Below, piece after piece: positions 27,619 through 39,398 of a DNA stretch of 64,000 nt. The DNA is taken from positions 124,001 through 188,000 of the forward strand of contig JASCOH010000001.1 in assembly GCA_029959295.1 (NCBI GenBank). The letters run 5' to 3'. Source of the DNA: Flavobacteriaceae bacterium PS02334. GTDB taxonomy: Bacteria; Bacteroidota; Bacteroidia; Flavobacteriales; Flavobacteriaceae. The notes under the pieces are model-generated. The model was not told the DNA's origin. It made no database searches and saw nothing but the letters and a program-made list of their open reading frames with translations. Both the position numbers and the translations under genes were made by a program. Position 1 is the first letter of the stretch; each line of letters opens with the position of its first letter.

Positions 27619-30600
27619 ATTTTTTTTCGATCTCATTTTGCTCAGATTTTAATTTTTCATTCTCTTTCTGTATTTTGTTAATTAGTCCATCATATAATAA
27701 TATGCTACTATGATTAACATTTGTTCCATCCTTTTTAGCTTCATTACGCATATTTTGGGCTTTCTTTGTATAATATACTATTTCCTCATTGTTTGAGTTT
27801 ATTTTATCTTGTATTATTACCGCAGATCTAAATTGATTTCCTAACTCTTTTAAAAGTGAGGTTTTTTCATTATCTGTTAAATTGTTTTTTTCAGGGTCGA
27901 ATAAATCTAAAACCCTTCCTTCTTTAAAATTCAATAGTAACGGAATATATTTATCTTCAATTTCATATGCTTTTGCTTCTGTTGGAATATTATGTGGTTC
28001 ATATTGTGTTGCGTCTATCCCATATTTTCTATAAAACCAAAATGCTCCTTGCTCATAGATGTCTTGTTGGTGACTTTGCTCATGAGCAACAAGACCAATC
28101 CAGTATTTTCTTGGTTTTTCTATCTCTTTAGCTTTAAAAATAACCTTTTCAAAATAACAAATTGCATAAGGTTTTTTAGCTAAGAGATAAACTTGCGCTT
28201 CCTTGATAGTTAATTTTGGACTTGCCGTTGACACCCAAGTTGTACTAGCAAGTCTAACCTTATCAAAAAGAAAAACTGCATGCAATAACTCAATCATAGC
28301 ATTTGATAATTTACCATTTGCACCAACAATATCTTCAGGTTCAAGTCCTTCTAATTCAATAGCATCGATTATTCTATTTCCACTAAAAGCATATGGGCTA
28401 TAAAAAGGGTACTTTTTAGCCAACGGATCCACCGCAAAAAATCTACCAATCCTAGGGTCGTGCATCCTGAAAGTATAATTCAAAGAATTCCCTTCCCCTT
28501 TAATCTCATCATCTTTTTCCTGCCCCTGGAACCCATAACGATACTCATCACTGCTTCCAGTTCTCTCAGTGATCTGCATCCCGAAAGGATAGTAATCATT
28601 GAACGCAATTACATTTGGTATAAACCCATTATCTTCAATAGTTATAAAGTCAATTGCCAACTTTCTATCAGAAATAACTGAAAGTACATTTCCTAAGTGG
28701 TTTGATAATTCATAGCGCTTGTCTCCAACACGTCTAATATACGTTTTTTTACCGCCCAAATAACCTTCATGCTGTGAAATTCCTTGAAGAATTGGTCCGC
28801 AATCATTACTTGCACGAAATGGGCATGGATCACATGCATCTCCAATCCCGTCTAAATCAGAATCAATTTGTGATGGATTGTATACTGTAAGACAGTTATC
28901 GCATAAATCTCCTACTCCATCTCCATCAACATCTGATTGGTTTGGATTTGAAAGGTTTTTACAATTATCACATACATCTCCAACTCCATCCTGATCAACA
29001 TCAGATCTATCAGGATTATAAACCGTACGGCAATTGTCATTATTATCCATTACACCGTCTCCATCATAATCTACTTCCCCGCTCATACAGTGACTTGAAA
29101 TAAAATCACCAGAAACTAGCGCCGTATTTGACACCAAACTTAAAGCAACATCTGGAGAATTTCTCACATACAATCCATTTGACAGTACTTGTGCAGCAAC
29201 GCCATCAATTTGATTAGAAGAGTATAAACTAGCAGCTGCTCCATCAAAAGGGAATTCCATCTTGCGAGTCGGATCATCTTCATCTTTATAGCTATAATCG
29301 ATTGAATAAGATAAATCGCAAATTTGTGCAGAAATTCCGTTTATATCTTTTCTCAGTATATTGCTGAAATCTCCTCCATATCCATAAAAATTACTTACTC
29401 GACCAATAGAATTTCTCATCGGATCAATTCTTTGAACAAAAGGCCTAGAACCATTTCCATTGCTCCCCGTTCTTGATCTATCTGACTTCACATTATCAAA
29501 TTCCGGTACTGCACCGACTGATTTTTGGAAATCATTATTAGACAAAGTATAGATATTGCCATTGATAGTAAGCACAGGCTCATATGAACCTGAACCCGAA
29601 TTAAAATTTATCTTAGCATTGAAATCCCATTCTTGTTCAGGAATCGCATGATTAAGTATATATTTTTCTTGTGTATTATAGCTTCTATAATAAGTATATG
29701 TTCTTCTTCTGCTTCCTCTTTCTTTGGCGTAAATTCGAGTATATCGATCAAAAATAACGATAGGTACATAACCTTCACTACGCTTTTCAACAGTGATGTA
29801 AAAACTGCTCTTATAATATTTATTATCGCTAAAACTTTGGCCTTGAACAAGAAAATCGTCTTGAAGCATTAGCATATTTCTTTCACCACTCCACTGTTCG
29901 GTAAATTTAAGATGGGTATTGACTTCAAGTTGCAATGTTTTACTTAAGCTTGGCAAGCCATCAAAAAAGTTTAATTTTGAATGAGTATTACCCCATGTCA
30001 ATGCTTTATTTGTACTTAAAGTAACACCATTAATTGTGGGGTCATTATTTAACATATTGCGTGAAGCTTTGTCTCCTTTTAAAGAAATATCTTCATCAGT
30101 ATCTGCTTTCAGTACGCTTGCTTCACTGTTTTCGGCAACAGTCAAATCTAGAGAAATATTTTCAGTCCCTAAGCGGCTGCTTCCGTAGATGTGCGCTTCA
30201 TCCCAATATAATTTATCTATATTGTTTGTTCTCTCTTTAGAATAAACTGAAAGCACATTTCCTTGCGCATCGCGCATGTAAAACGTAGTTTTTGGAGAGG
30301 TCGATGTGCTGGAAACTGTTTTTGAAATTCTGTTTCCTAAACCATCATATTCAAAAGATATCTGCTGTCCGTTTCCTTTTGAAATTTTCTTGACCTTTCC
30401 ATCGACTCTCCACTCGATATTGGTTATTCCTTCAGCAATATCTTTTGTCAGTTGGCCAATTTTGTCGTATACATAATTACCTACCGGCTGATTATTTTCA
30501 ATATCATTTGGATGAGTTGCTGGAAGGGTACCAGTGTCTCTTACACGATTCAATTGATTATTTCCTGCATAATATTCATAATCAAGATTATCAAATATTG

Positions 30601-33600
30601 TATTTGTTTTGTTCTTGCGTATCAATTTTTTCAAATTCCCATTAGGATCATATAAATAAGATGATTCATATGTACTTGCACCTGAAACAACGTCGTTTTC
30701 AATTGAGACGCTATTCATTGCTTTTATTCTATTTAATTGGTCATAAGTATATTTGTTATACAATGTTGGCAGTAATGCATTGCTAGTATTCATCAACGAA
30801 GTTGACATAGCTTTAATATTACCATTATACAAATCTTTGTTGTAAACAATAGTTGATGAATAATTCAAAAATTGATTCACGGTTGCGTTTCTTGGAGCAT
30901 AGTCTTTTGTATAATAATTCAAGGTATATGAAAAAGCATCTCTTGCAAAACTGTTAAACTCTCTACCATCTTTTCCAACATCATTCGAAACATTCAATTT
31001 TTCTGAGTTTACTCCTTTTAGCCATCCTTGCAACGTATAGAAATAATCTACTCCTTGAACTTTTTTATCTCCAATCTCTGTTCTAGCTAAAGGTCCATGT
31101 TCATAATATTTATATGAAGCATCTTTTTCCCATATAATATTATCCTTACTGGTTTGAACTTCAATTATTCTATTGTCTGCATCATAAGAATATTTGTGTA
31201 TGAATTGGTCTCTGGATTTCGGTTGATAAATTACTTTATTTACGTTTCCACTAATTAAATCATAATCGTAAAGTACTCGTTTGACTGATTGATCTCCAGA
31301 TGCAGTAAATCCTAATAATGAGGGATCATTATTTTGAAAAACTAATTCACTAACATTTCCGTGAATATCATAATTGTAATGCAACGCATTTTTAAATTCT
31401 GATGTAATTTCTTCTTCGCTTTCTTCGTTAGACAATTCATCGAATGACAGGACAGCAGTTACTCTTTTAAAACCATTATTGACGTCATAACTCAAGAATA
31501 TATTTTCCTGAAGTGGCAGGTCATACAACGTTCTAGTAACCTCTCTTCTATTTGAGGCAACATTTAATGGATAAGCGACTTCGGTTCCAACATTTTTTAC
31601 TGCATTCACTCCAACAAGTGCAGATCCATTTTTTAATTTTCCTTCATCATCAATTATTAAATTAGGATTATTAGATATAAATTCTCCTGCTTCAAAAATT
31701 CTTCCTAGGATGTCATATCTAGTATAACTAAATGGGCGACTTGCCAAATCTAATTGCTTAGCATTTTGTGATGCTACAATTCTTCCCAATAAATCGTAAG
31801 CAAATCTTGTGATGCCTCCATCTGGTGTTTTTTGCCATACCAGCTGGTTTAATGAATTGTATTTATATTGCGTCTCTAAGTCATGATCAGGAGCGTTTGC
31901 ATCAGCAAAATATTCTGCTTGGCTTATGTCAGTTCTTATCTCATTAATAACAGCATTATTCAAATTGTCTCCTCTATTTACTCCTTTTGGAGGCACGGTT
32001 TGAATTAAATTTCCTGCTTGGTCATAATAATAAAGTGTATATTGATATTCTTTATCAATAGATTTTTTTGTATAAGTTTCATTAACACTAGAAACAGCAG
32101 AATCAATATATTCTTGAATGAATCTTTCTTTTAAGCTGTCAAAATAGGCATTCAACATTTCTGTTTCATAAGCCGCCTTAATATTAGTGTTGAAAATTTC
32201 ACATGGTGATGGTATAGTTTCCACCAGAGATATAGGATTATAACTCGGCAATAAAGCTGGAGGAGGACAAACCTCATTCTCCTGAATGTAAACATTCGCC
32301 ACATATCCGCCCCAACTTGCATAAAGATTACCTGGATTATTAATATAATTTTTGAATCCTTGAATTACGTCAAACATTTTATTATAACCATAATTTAGCG
32401 ATGTAGCACCAAATTGCTGTATTGTGATATATTGTGGATGGTCGTTAGTTGTAATATTTAAAGTTGTTAAATATTGCAAATAATGATTTACTAAATATCC
32501 CAAATTGAATGAGCAGAAATATTCAGAATTATCCAATAAATTTGCTTCTATATTTATTGTATGAGGCATTTCTGATTTAAATTTCTCCCATTTTTCTACG
32601 CAAAGTACTGGCTCGATTTGCTGAGGAATACAATATTCACATGGTACTTCAACCTCGCGAACACATGGCTCTATCAGCATACATGAAATGGTACCGCTGC
32701 CAAAATATACTTCATCATAATACACACTAAATGCAGTGAAATCATTATTAAGAATTACTTTTATGGAGTTAAACTGATTTTCTAATACAAAATTAAAGCA
32801 ATCTGAATCATCGTCAATTCTTTGTGAATCTGAGAGTTTCTTTTGTGTACCAATTGTTGGTCTATTTATGAACTCTAAAAATTCTTTGATATCTACTGAA
32901 GTAAAAAGAACCTTGCATGCGCTGTTTTCAGAAAAATTAAAACCAAATTGTGTATTATTGTTATTTGAATTATTAAAATAATTATAGACACCTATTGATT
33001 GGTTATCTGGCAAATTAATAAATGGAGCTAAAGATGTTACCAAACTATGATCTGGCTGTTGATCACAAGGAAGTCTTAATATATTTCCAATTATTGATTC
33101 AAAATTTTTGGCTACAAATATCTGATTATCGCACTTATCCATGATACAGCTCGCAATACCATTTAAACGTTTCTCCCCTGGAGAAACAATTGTTGTAATC
33201 GGTTCTGTAAATGGCCTTGTCACTACTACCTCAGTAAATGAGGTATGATGAGCAGTTACATTAACATTAACAACACCATTATTTTCTCCAAAATTTAAAT
33301 CTGAAAAGTGTGTAATATTTTCAAAAATGTCAGAAGTGTGCGAATTAACTCTATCTGCAAGACAATATTGCAAGAAAAAACCACATCCCTTTGTTATTTC
33401 TTTTACACTTTCAGAAAAGAAAAATGACAGTGCTAAATTACTAGCACTACAACTACTATTATAATCAGTTTGAACACCTGCATAAAAATTATAAACTTTA
33501 CCATCAAAACCACTAGAAAATTGATACAATGGCAATGCAATGTGTTCAGGAACTTGATAAACAGCTTGCCATCCTGGCGTTTGCATACTAGGAGTTCTGT

Positions 33601-36600
33601 TAACCTGCCATAGATGATTTAATAAATTCAAATAAGCAACATTAGCTTGTTGTGTATAATTTAATGTTTCTTTGCAACTACAATTATAGTCTAGTGTATT
33701 AATTGTTCCTTTTACAGTTTTTAACTCTCCCGGATAGGTCAAGTAGGTCAATAAAACACTATTTGGCTGAGAATAATCTAACTCTCCATTATTATTAATA
33801 AATGCTCCTACTTTAAAACCTGTAATTTTAAGCAAATCATCTGTATCCAATCTAGGTTCAAATTCTATTCTTAAAAGTTGGTTGCCATTCGCTGTTATGT
33901 TATAAATTGATCTATTTTCAATCACTGATCCGCTCCAGACTCCAACTAATTGATTATCATTAATAATACTAGGAAGTATTGTTTGCTCATACTGATAGAA
34001 ATCGTTATCGTCATGTCCATCATTATTTTCAGTATCAAGCTGTTCATCAAGTCCATAACCATACAAATTTGTAGGTTGATACAAACCAACTGAATTAGTC
34101 AACTTATTCATTAATTTAACAATTCCTCTTTCAAAACGAGTTTTGTTATAGCAGCCTTGCCCGAATTCTGGAGAACCGTTAGTTAAATCTTCTCCTCCGC
34201 TAGCAAATGAGCATGATAAATCGGCTGATATAAGTCCGTCTAGTACAATCTCTTCATTATTTTTACAAGAAGAATTGATATTTCTTATTTCAAGAACTAC
34301 CTTAAATTTTGTGTTTGTTCCATCAAATGCAGAATTTCCGACATACATATTTTTAAACTTGATAACTCTGTATTGAGTCAAAAAGCTAGTCCAAGAAGTA
34401 TATAATGATGCGTTATTGTTTCCACATAAATATTGGTATGAATTATTTGAAGGTATTGTCAGCTTAACTACACCTGGCGCTGAATTATCTCTACCAATAT
34501 TAAAAGTTAATACATTGCCAGTTATAGAAGAAGTAATTGATTGTTGTTGTAGTAAAGGAACATTTCCTCCCATTGCAATATATAAGTCTGGCACAAGAGA
34601 AGGCATGTCATTAAGCCGAATGGGAAGGCTTATATTTAATCCATTTGGCGAAATAGGCCCATCAACGACAGCAGTAGGAATTACAAAACCGTTTAAAAGC
34701 ATTTCAACATCAAGTTGCAATGGGCATTTTCCTGTTTCAAAAAATAATCCAGCATCAGCAAGATTTGTTGAATTATTATTTAACTCTTCATCTGTTAATC
34801 CTGTATTAAAACCTTGATCTGCACCGATAAAACGTTTGTTTTTATCTTGAAATAGGCTTATTACAGTATTTGAGCAAACTGGTGCTGGCCAGGTACCAGA
34901 AACCAAAGCACCAGGACTTCCCTGTAAAGCAGGAGTTATATTGCCTAACAAATTGACATAAACATTATATTTCTGGAGAAGAGTAACAAAATTATCAGTA
35001 TTTTCAGGATTCCCAATACAGTCGTTATAACCATTTCTTTTAAGGGCATAAATATGGCTGTAAACAGTTTTAATTTTATCTTTTAGTCCAAGGTAATAAT
35101 TTCTAAAAGTTACCCAAATTCTATCCCTTTGGTCATCTGTTAAAATTAAATTATTTAAACTAGAAAGCGTCGTAATAGAATTAACGGCACTAAATTGATT
35201 TTGAGTAGCCAATCCATTTGCTAAAACAACATTATAATATGCTGCCTTTAGCATATTTAATTCGCTTGGAGTCTGAGCTCCATCATAAGTATTTTCCATT
35301 CCATCGAATTGTTGTTTAATCGCTTCGAAAAGAATGTCTCTTCTGTATGAATCATTTATAATACTAGTATAATCTGTACCTGTTGCATAAAAAGGATCTG
35401 CATAAGTACCAAAAGAATCTACATTTAAAAGTGCACTAATATATTGTTGTCCTTCTGAAAATGTTGAAGCTTCTTTCAGTTTCGCATCATATTGATCAGA
35501 TGTTACTCCATTATTTGCTACTGTACAAATCTTTTGAAAAAAGTTTAAATAGTGGTATTCTGGATGGTATGGCAGTAATGACTTGGCCCAAGAAGATTTA
35601 TAATTATCGATAAAGTCAGAAACATTCAATAATTCTTGAGGTTTGACATAATAAAAACCGTCTAGTGGATCAAGTGATGGGATAATACCTGGCAATATTT
35701 CTGGAGTATATGTTGTACTTCCTTCTTCTGTTAATGCTACTTGAACTCTAGCTTGATTACCATTTTGATCGGCATATGGAGATGCAGGAAATCTCCAGCT
35801 GAATGCAGATTTTGACTCGCCTCCAGCAATCGGCAACGGATCGCCTCCATATTGTAGCTTATTTTCATCATTATAAACACTTAATAAACTAGCTGTTGAT
35901 GGTTCTTCGTCTTCCTCTTCACCAATATTAGAATTATCAAGTGTACCATATTGTCCATTTAGACTTATATCAGATATTAACTGTGCTTCAAGTGCACTGC
36001 ATAAATCAGCTTCTACTAAGCAAATACTTCTGCAAGAAGCAATCATTTGGTCAAATTGAGAGGCAAAAGCAGTTACATTTAAAGCTAAAAGTGTAGAAGC
36101 AATAGTTGGTGAAGATGGTGAGTAAGTCCAATTTACACCTCCTCCTGTAAAAGTGTAACCTGGAAATTGATTGTCTAATTTTTGCTTTATGAAACTATTT
36201 TTTGCATATCCCACATATATTTGCCGGGTCGTTACATTTCCTATTTCGTTCTTTGGCTCATTAGGATATGAATTATCTAAGCCCGATTGATCTGTTAAGC
36301 TTAGATAATTTTTAAGCAATGCTTTCTCACATGCAACACACTCAATTTCACAACCAGCATTAGAATATTCTGAGCTAAGATCTATTTGAGGATAGCAGGG
36401 ATTATTGCGATCATTTCTTATGGTCTTAACCAAATGTTCGGCATACTGATTGACAGCATCTTGATCTAGTACCAAATTTTTATAAAAAGAATATGTACCT
36501 GCTTTGGCAATACTTGCAGTTAAAGCTATGCTTTCTTGCACTATAGAATTATTAGGCATAGAATATCCAAGAGTATCGACAACTCCTAATTGTCTTGTCA

Positions 36601-38653
36601 GATTTCCTTGCATAAGCTCATTTGCACAGTCATCTTTTAAGCTAGTAGTAAATTTCCATACATATGGATAGCTAAATTTTGTAGTACTTCCTTGAAAACA
36701 AGAAAAAGTAAATTTATTTGGAAACTTTACCGAATAATTGAAATTAACTGGTGTTGGATCTGCAAAACCAAGTTGAGAGCTGACTTTTAATCCGTCATTC
36801 AAAATTCCAAAATTTCCAGTAGAAAAAGGGTCATTATTACTTAATATGTTAGTAGTAAATTCTTGATTTGCACCTGGTACATCATCAAGACCATCCAAGG
36901 CTGTACTCATGTTATTACCAGCTAAAGCAGTAGCAATAGTTCTTCCCTGCGGATCTAAAAAGCTGATTGATACTTGCCCATTTGGATCGATTACCAAATT
37001 TTTCTTATATCTTTTAAAATCTCCTACTCTATAGCCAAATAATCGATTAAGTTCTTCTTGCGCTGGCTGAAAATAGTAATATTTCATTTCCTTACCAGTA
37101 CCAATTTGATGTGTGAGTCCTACACCTCCCTTGCTTCTTATTCTTCCTGTATTATCTGGAGTATAATTTACTTGAGAAAATGGATAGCCATTCGCATCAG
37201 GAACTAAATCTTGGAAAGTATCAGTGACGCCACTTTGAGGTGAATAATACAAACTAGATCCAGATGTCGGTTTCATTCCACTAATTAATGTAGGAACACA
37301 TGTAAGTGGTGTCGATGCATTCTTAGATTCCCAATCAAAATCATAATGAGAAAAAGGAGTTCCTGCAGTATTGAGGTTTAGATTAGGAAAAAATCTAATT
37401 GCCGACTGTTGAAGCGGCACTGGAAGAATTTCTATTGCCGGCCTTCCTTGTGCATCATAAATTACTTCACCTACAACTGTTTGATTGTTTGTATTTGTTC
37501 GTGTTACAGTCTGTCTGTTTCTTAAGCTTCCGTCAAAATAACTAACTACTTCCTTCTTTTTTCCTTCTTCAGCATAAGATGCCTGAAACTGCCAGTTTTT
37601 TAATCCCGAATCATGATTGCCAACTAGTGCAATACGAGTCCCCCAGTCAGACAAATACATTTTCGCATTTTCTCCACTTGTCCAAGGTTTATAATAAATT
37701 TTATTTACATCAGTCAGAAATCTTCCTAGCATTCTGACCCTGTAAACTAAATACCCAGAAGAATAAACAAGAGGAATTCTATAGAATTTATCTTTAGTGA
37801 TAATTCGCGTACAGTTGTTTTTAAAATCATTTTCAGATAATGGAATTTGATTTGTTTGCAATGCAGTATTTGCATCTATTGGTCCAAAATTATCTACCCA
37901 CAACCATTCTAGCTCATATTCTACAGGAGGATTATTTAAGTTATTAATATTCCAATTTATCTGTAAATCGTTTGCATTAGCAGTATATACTCCTGATGTA
38001 GTCGAATTCATACCATTATATGAAATATAAGAATGGTTTAAACTATTTACTTCAGTATTATATAGATTATAATATCTATCTGTTTCAAATACAACATCTA
38101 GTGCAACAGCATTTGATGTAGCTTTATTTAAATTAGTAACAGACAATACTTTAAAATCAATTCTATGAACATTTGGCATATTATAAACAGCCATATCGTT
38201 AATGTTAACTTGATTTACCTTATTGTGTGTAATTGTCAAGGGTACAATTAACCCATTTATATTTGGATTTATTGCTCCTAATTTATCATAAGCAGTTATT
38301 CTCACAGTTAGAACAGACTCAAAAATGGCTGTGGATTTTACATCATCTTTAACCTTATAGATGATTTTCATGGAAGAATTAGCTGATATAAATTGCTGAT
38401 TATTATTTGTATTTGGAAATTGCAATTGTGCAAATCTAGGATCAGAAGCTTGTGTACTTGGAAGCGCCAATAGGCTTGCACCTGTGTATGTATTTAATGT
38501 ATAGGCTTCATGCTGAGCATATAAAGTTACTGAAGCAAACAAAGTGAAAATCAATATTGCTTTACTGCTTACAATTGAATCTCTTCTTTTCTTAAGAAAA
38601 TTAGCAAATGCATTCAGTTTGATTTCTTTTAAAATTTTATATACTTCTTTCAT
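27608..38653 (-). CDS. Giant RHS-repeat protein with metallopeptidase-like tip
   Basis: The 3681-residue exported protein has a Sec signal with an extended n-region (hydrophobic [16 protein letters not shown]). Residues 1 to about 2190 are mostly unknown beta-rich sequence. RHS/YD repeats run from about 2195 to 2820 ([50 protein letters not shown]). The core is interrupted after HIYGSSRLG by about 475 residues, which include thrombospondin type 3 repeats, and resumes at [14 protein letters not shown] (about 3312). The core ends in GRFFAVDPL (3410). The 271-residue tip has [16 protein letters not shown] (HExxH) and a downstream [12 protein letters not shown], a gluzincin-like zinc site. It is followed by an overlapping lipoprotein gene. 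RHS shells enclose a C-terminal toxin; the substrate of this tip is unknown. Confidence 0.93.
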   Translation of the reverse strand: MKEVYKILKEIKLNAFANFLKKRRDSIVSSKAILIFTLFASVTLYAQHEAYTLNTYTGASLLALPSTQASDPRFAQLQFPNTNNNQQFISANSSMKIIYKVKDDVKSTAIFESVLTVRITAYDKLGAINPNINGLIVPLTITHNKVNQVNINDMAVYNMPNVHRIDFKVLSVTNLNKATSNAVALDVVFETDRYYNLYNTEVNSLNHSYISYNGMNSTTSGVYTANANDLQINWNINNLNNPPVEYELEWLWVDNFGPIDANTALQTNQIPLSENDFKNNCTRIITKDKFYRIPLVYSSGYLVYRVRMLGRFLTDVNKIYYKPWTSGENAKMYLSDWGTRIALVGNHDSGLKNWQFQASYAEEGKKKEVVSYFDGSLRNRQTVTRTNTNNQTVVGEVIYDAQGRPAIEILPVPLQQSAIRFFPNLNLNTAGTPFSHYDFDWESKNASTPLTCVPTLISGMKPTSGSSLYYSPQSGVTDTFQDLVPDANGYPFSQVNYTPDNTGRIRSKGGVGLTHQIGTGKEMKYYYFQPAQEELNRLFGYRVGDFKRYKKNLVIDPNGQVSISFLDPQGRTIATALAGNNMSTALDGLDDVPGANQEFTTNILSNNDPFSTGNFGILNDGLKVSSQLGFADPTPVNFNYSVKFPNKFTFSCFQGSTTKFSYPYVWKFTTSLKDDCANELMQGNLTRQLGVVDTLGYSMPNNSIVQESIALTASIAKAGTYSFYKNLVLDQDAVNQYAEHLVKTIRNDRNNPCYPQIDLSSEYSNAGCEIECVACEKALLKNYLSLTDQSGLDNSYPNEPKNEIGNVTTRQIYVGYAKNSFIKQKLDNQFPGYTFTGGGVNWTYSPSSPTIASTLLALNVTAFASQFDQMIASCRSICLVEADLCSALEAQLISDISLNGQYGTLDNSNIGEEEDEEPSTASLLSVYNDENKLQYGGDPLPIAGGESKSAFSWRFPASPYADQNGNQARVQVALTEEGSTTYTPEILPGIIPSLDPLDGFYYVKPQELLNVSDFIDNYKSSWAKSLLPYHPEYHYLNFFQKICTVANNGVTSDQYDAKLKEASTFSEGQQYISALLNVDSFGTYADPFYATGTDYTSIINDSYRRDILFEAIKQQFDGMENTYDGAQTPSELNMLKAAYYNVVLANGLATQNQFSAVNSITTLSSLNNLILTDDQRDRIWVTFRNYYLGLKDKIKTVYSHIYALKRNGYNDCIGNPENTDNFVTLLQKYNVYVNLLGNITPALQGSPGALVSGTWPAPVCSNTVISLFQDKNKRFIGADQGFNTGLTDEELNNNSTNLADAGLFFETGKCPLQLDVEMLLNGFVIPTAVVDGPISPNGLNISLPIRLNDMPSLVPDLYIAMGGNVPLLQQQSITSSITGNVLTFNIGRDNSAPGVVKLTIPSNNSYQYLCGNNNASLYTSWTSFLTQYRVIKFKNMYVGNSAFDGTNTKFKVVLEIRNINSSCKNNEEIVLDGLISADLSCSFASGGEDLTNGSPEFGQGCYNKTRFERGIVKLMNKLTNSVGLYQPTNLYGYGLDEQLDTENNDGHDDNDFYQYEQTILPSIINDNQLVGVWSGSVIENRSIYNITANGNQLLRIEFEPRLDTDDLLKITGFKVGAFINNNGELDYSQPNSVLLTYLTYPGELKTVKGTINTLDYNCSCKETLNYTQQANVAYLNLLNHLWQVNRTPSMQTPGWQAVYQVPEHIALPLYQFSSGFDGKVYNFYAGVQTDYNSSCSASNLALSFFFSESVKEITKGCGFFLQYCLADRVNSHTSDIFENITHFSDLNFGENNGVVNVNVTAHHTSFTEVVVTRPFTEPITTIVSPGEKRLNGIASCIMDKCDNQIFVAKNFESIIGNILRLPCDQQPDHSLVTSLAPFINLPDNQSIGVYNYFNNSNNNNTQFGFNFSENSACKVLFTSVDIKEFLEFINRPTIGTQKKLSDSQRIDDDSDCFNFVLENQFNSIKVILNNDFTAFSVYYDEVYFGSGTISCMLIEPCVREVEVPCEYCIPQQIEPVLCVEKWEKFKSEMPHTINIEANLLDNSEYFCSFNLGYLVNHYLQYLTTLNITTNDHPQYITIQQFGATSLNYGYNKMFDVIQGFKNYINNPGNLYASWGGYVANVYIQENEVCPPPALLPSYNPISLVETIPSPCEIFNTNIKAAYETEMLNAYFDSLKERFIQEYIDSAVSSVNETYTKKSIDKEYQYTLYYYDQAGNLIQTVPPKGVNRGDNLNNAVINEIRTDISQAEYFADANAPDHDLETQYKYNSLNQLVWQKTPDGGITRFAYDLLGRIVASQNAKQLDLASRPFSYTRYDILGRIFEAGEFISNNPNLIIDDEGKLKNGSALVGVNAVKNVGTEVAYPLNVASNRREVTRTLYDLPLQENIFLSYDVNNGFKRVTAVLSFDELSNEESEEEITSEFKNALHYNYDIHGNVSELVFQNNDPSLLGFTASGDQSVKRVLYDYDLISGNVNKVIYQPKSRDQFIHKYSYDADNRIIEVQTSKDNIIWEKDASYKYYEHGPLARTEIGDKKVQGVDYFYTLQGWLKGVNSEKLNVSNDVGKDGREFNSFARDAFSYTLNYYTKDYAPRNATVNQFLNYSSTIVYNKDLYNGNIKAMSTSLMNTSNALLPTLYNKYTYDQLNRIKAMNSVSIENDVVSGASTYESSYLYDPNGNLKKLIRKNKTNTIFDNLDYEYYAGNNQLNRVRDTGTLPATHPNDIENNQPVGNYVYDKIGQLTKDIAEGITNIEWRVDGKVKKISKGNGQQISFEYDGLGNRISKTVSSTSTSPKTTFYMRDAQGNVLSVYSKERTNNIDKLYWDEAHIYGSSRLGTENISLDLTVAENSEASVLKADTDEDISLKGDKASRNMLNNDPTINGVTLSTNKALTWGNTHSKLNFFDGLPSLSKTLQLEVNTHLKFTEQWSGERNMLMLQDDFLVQGQSFSDNKYYKSSFYITVEKRSEGYVPIVIFDRYTRIYAKERGSRRRTYTYYRSYNTQEKYILNHAIPEQEWDFNAKINFNSGSGSYEPVLTINGNIYTLSNNDFQKSVGAVPEFDNVKSDRSRTGSNGNGSRPFVQRIDPMRNSIGRVSNFYGYGGDFSNILRKDINGISAQICDLSYSIDYSYKDEDDPTRKMEFPFDGAAASLYSSNQIDGVAAQVLSNGLYVRNSPDVALSLVSNTALVSGDFISSHCMSGEVDYDGDGVMDNNDNCRTVYNPDRSDVDQDGVGDVCDNCKNLSNPNQSDVDGDGVGDLCDNCLTVYNPSQIDSDLDGIGDACDPCPFRASNDCGPILQGISQHEGYLGGKKTYIRRVGDKRYELSNHLGNVLSVISDRKLAIDFITIEDNGFIPNVIAFNDYYPFGMQITERTGSSDEYRYGFQGQEKDDEIKGEGNSLNYTFRMHDPRIGRFFAVDPLAKKYPFYSPYAFSGNRIIDAIELEGLEPEDIVGANGKLSNAMIELLHAVFLFDKVRLASTTWVSTASPKLTIKEAQVYLLAKKPYAICYFEKVIFKAKEIEKPRKYWIGLVAHEQSHQQDIYEQGAFWFYRKYGIDATQYEPHNIPTEAKAYEIEDKYIPLLLNFKEGRVLDLFDPEKNNLTDNEKTSLLKELGNQFRSAVIIQDKINSNNEEIVYYTKKAQNMRNEAKKDGTNVNHSSILLYDGLINKIQKENEKLKSEQNEIEKKYGK
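28421..28597 (-). repeat. 177-bp inverted repeat, copy inside the giant RHS gene
   Basis: Exact reverse complement of 24234-24410. It covers residues about 3353-3411 of the giant protein and ends precisely at the conserved DPL triplet where the variable tip begins. Confidence 0.97.
28796..29074 (-). repeat. Thrombospondin type 3 calcium-binding repeats
   Basis: In the giant protein's insertion, four units of about 23 residues follow the pattern DxDxDGxxDxxDNC ([56 protein letters not shown]). These bind calcium in extracellular proteins and act as stiff spacers. They sit between the RHS repeats and the resumed core. Confidence 0.9.
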
Positions 38654-38680
38654 AAGAAAAATATTTTAACTTATATGTTT

Positions 38681-39388
38681 TTATTTTGATTGTCTTTCTC
38701 TTTTGTCATACACTTTATATGACTTCAGTTTTGAAGATATTTTTTTTCCACTAACAGTTATGTAGCTCTCAGCTTTAAAAACTGATTCTGGAATTGGTTC
38801 ATAACTATAATTTGTGTTCTGAACTACTAGCTTTGGATAAACCTGATCGGGTTTTCCAGATTTATCTTTCAATCCATATGGGGTTGAAAAATAAAATACT
38901 TGTTCGACAAGCTGGTATTTTTTATTTATAAAAACCTCAATCTTACTATATGGCAATCCAGAAGCTGGAGTACTTATTAATTTTAGTTTAAATATTCCAT
39001 TCTTAAGTTCCAAAGGTTCTAATTTGAAATAAGGCAACAATTGTTTTATATCAAATTCCCCAGCACTATAAGGCCTTGGCTTCTCTAAAAAAATTGCTTT
39101 TTCAGTATTAGATATAGTAATACTGATCACTTTATTTGTAATTAGCTCATTATTTTGGGCTTTCAAATAAACTTCATTTTGCTTATTTTTTTTGAAAACA
39201 CCAACATACGATTCTAATACTTCTTTAGAGTTATGCCCTTTATAAAGCATATATTTAGTAGAATACTTCATATATTGTGGCTTGGCAAATTCTTTTGAAT
39301 AGCTTGCCAAAATGTCTTTGGCTGTTTGAGCAAAAGATAAATTAACACAAAATGTTAAAAAAAATATTAATCTGAAATTCAAATTCAT
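38681..39388 (-). CDS. LolA-like periplasmic protein
   Basis: A 235-residue exported protein with signal FRLIFFLTFCVNLSFAQ. The mature part starts TAKDILASYSKEF and continues as a long curved-sheet pattern (YVGVFKKNKQNEVYLKAQ, FKLKLISTPASGLPYSKIEVFINKKYQLVEQVFYF), consistent with the LolA/LolB or outer-membrane lipoprotein-sorting fold. It lies between the two giant genes (gaps of 27 and 10 bases). It may chaperone the giant proteins across the periplasm or recognise their lipids; no direct evidence. Confidence 0.65.
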   Translation of the reverse strand: MNLNFRLIFFLTFCVNLSFAQTAKDILASYSKEFAKPQYMKYSTKYMLYKGHNSKEVLESYVGVFKKNKQNEVYLKAQNNELITNKVISITISNTEKAIFLEKPRPYSAGEFDIKQLLPYFKLEPLELKNGIFKLKLISTPASGLPYSKIEVFINKKYQLVEQVFYFSTPYGLKDKSGKPDQVYPKLVVQNTNYSYEPIPESVFKAESYITVSGKKISSKLKSYKVYDKRERQSK

Positions 39389-39398
39389 TTTTTATAGA

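Larger units (their letters stand above)
24234..28597. mobile_element. Putative invertible RHS-tip switching segment
   Basis: A perfect 177-bp inverted repeat bounds 4.36 kb. Inside are the active RHS C-terminus with its overlapping lipoprotein immunity gene, a tyrosine recombinase, and an orphan RHS tip with its presumed immunity gene. The two tip modules point toward each other. Inversion between the repeats would keep the reading frame of the giant RHS gene and exchange the tip plus immunity gene. The geometry is read directly; actual inversion is inferred. Confidence 0.6.

Noticed and set aside
27608-38653. T6SS-delivered RHS effector
   Set aside because: The protein has a Sec signal and no PAAR or VgrG neighbour was seen; the neighbouring operon is type II-like.
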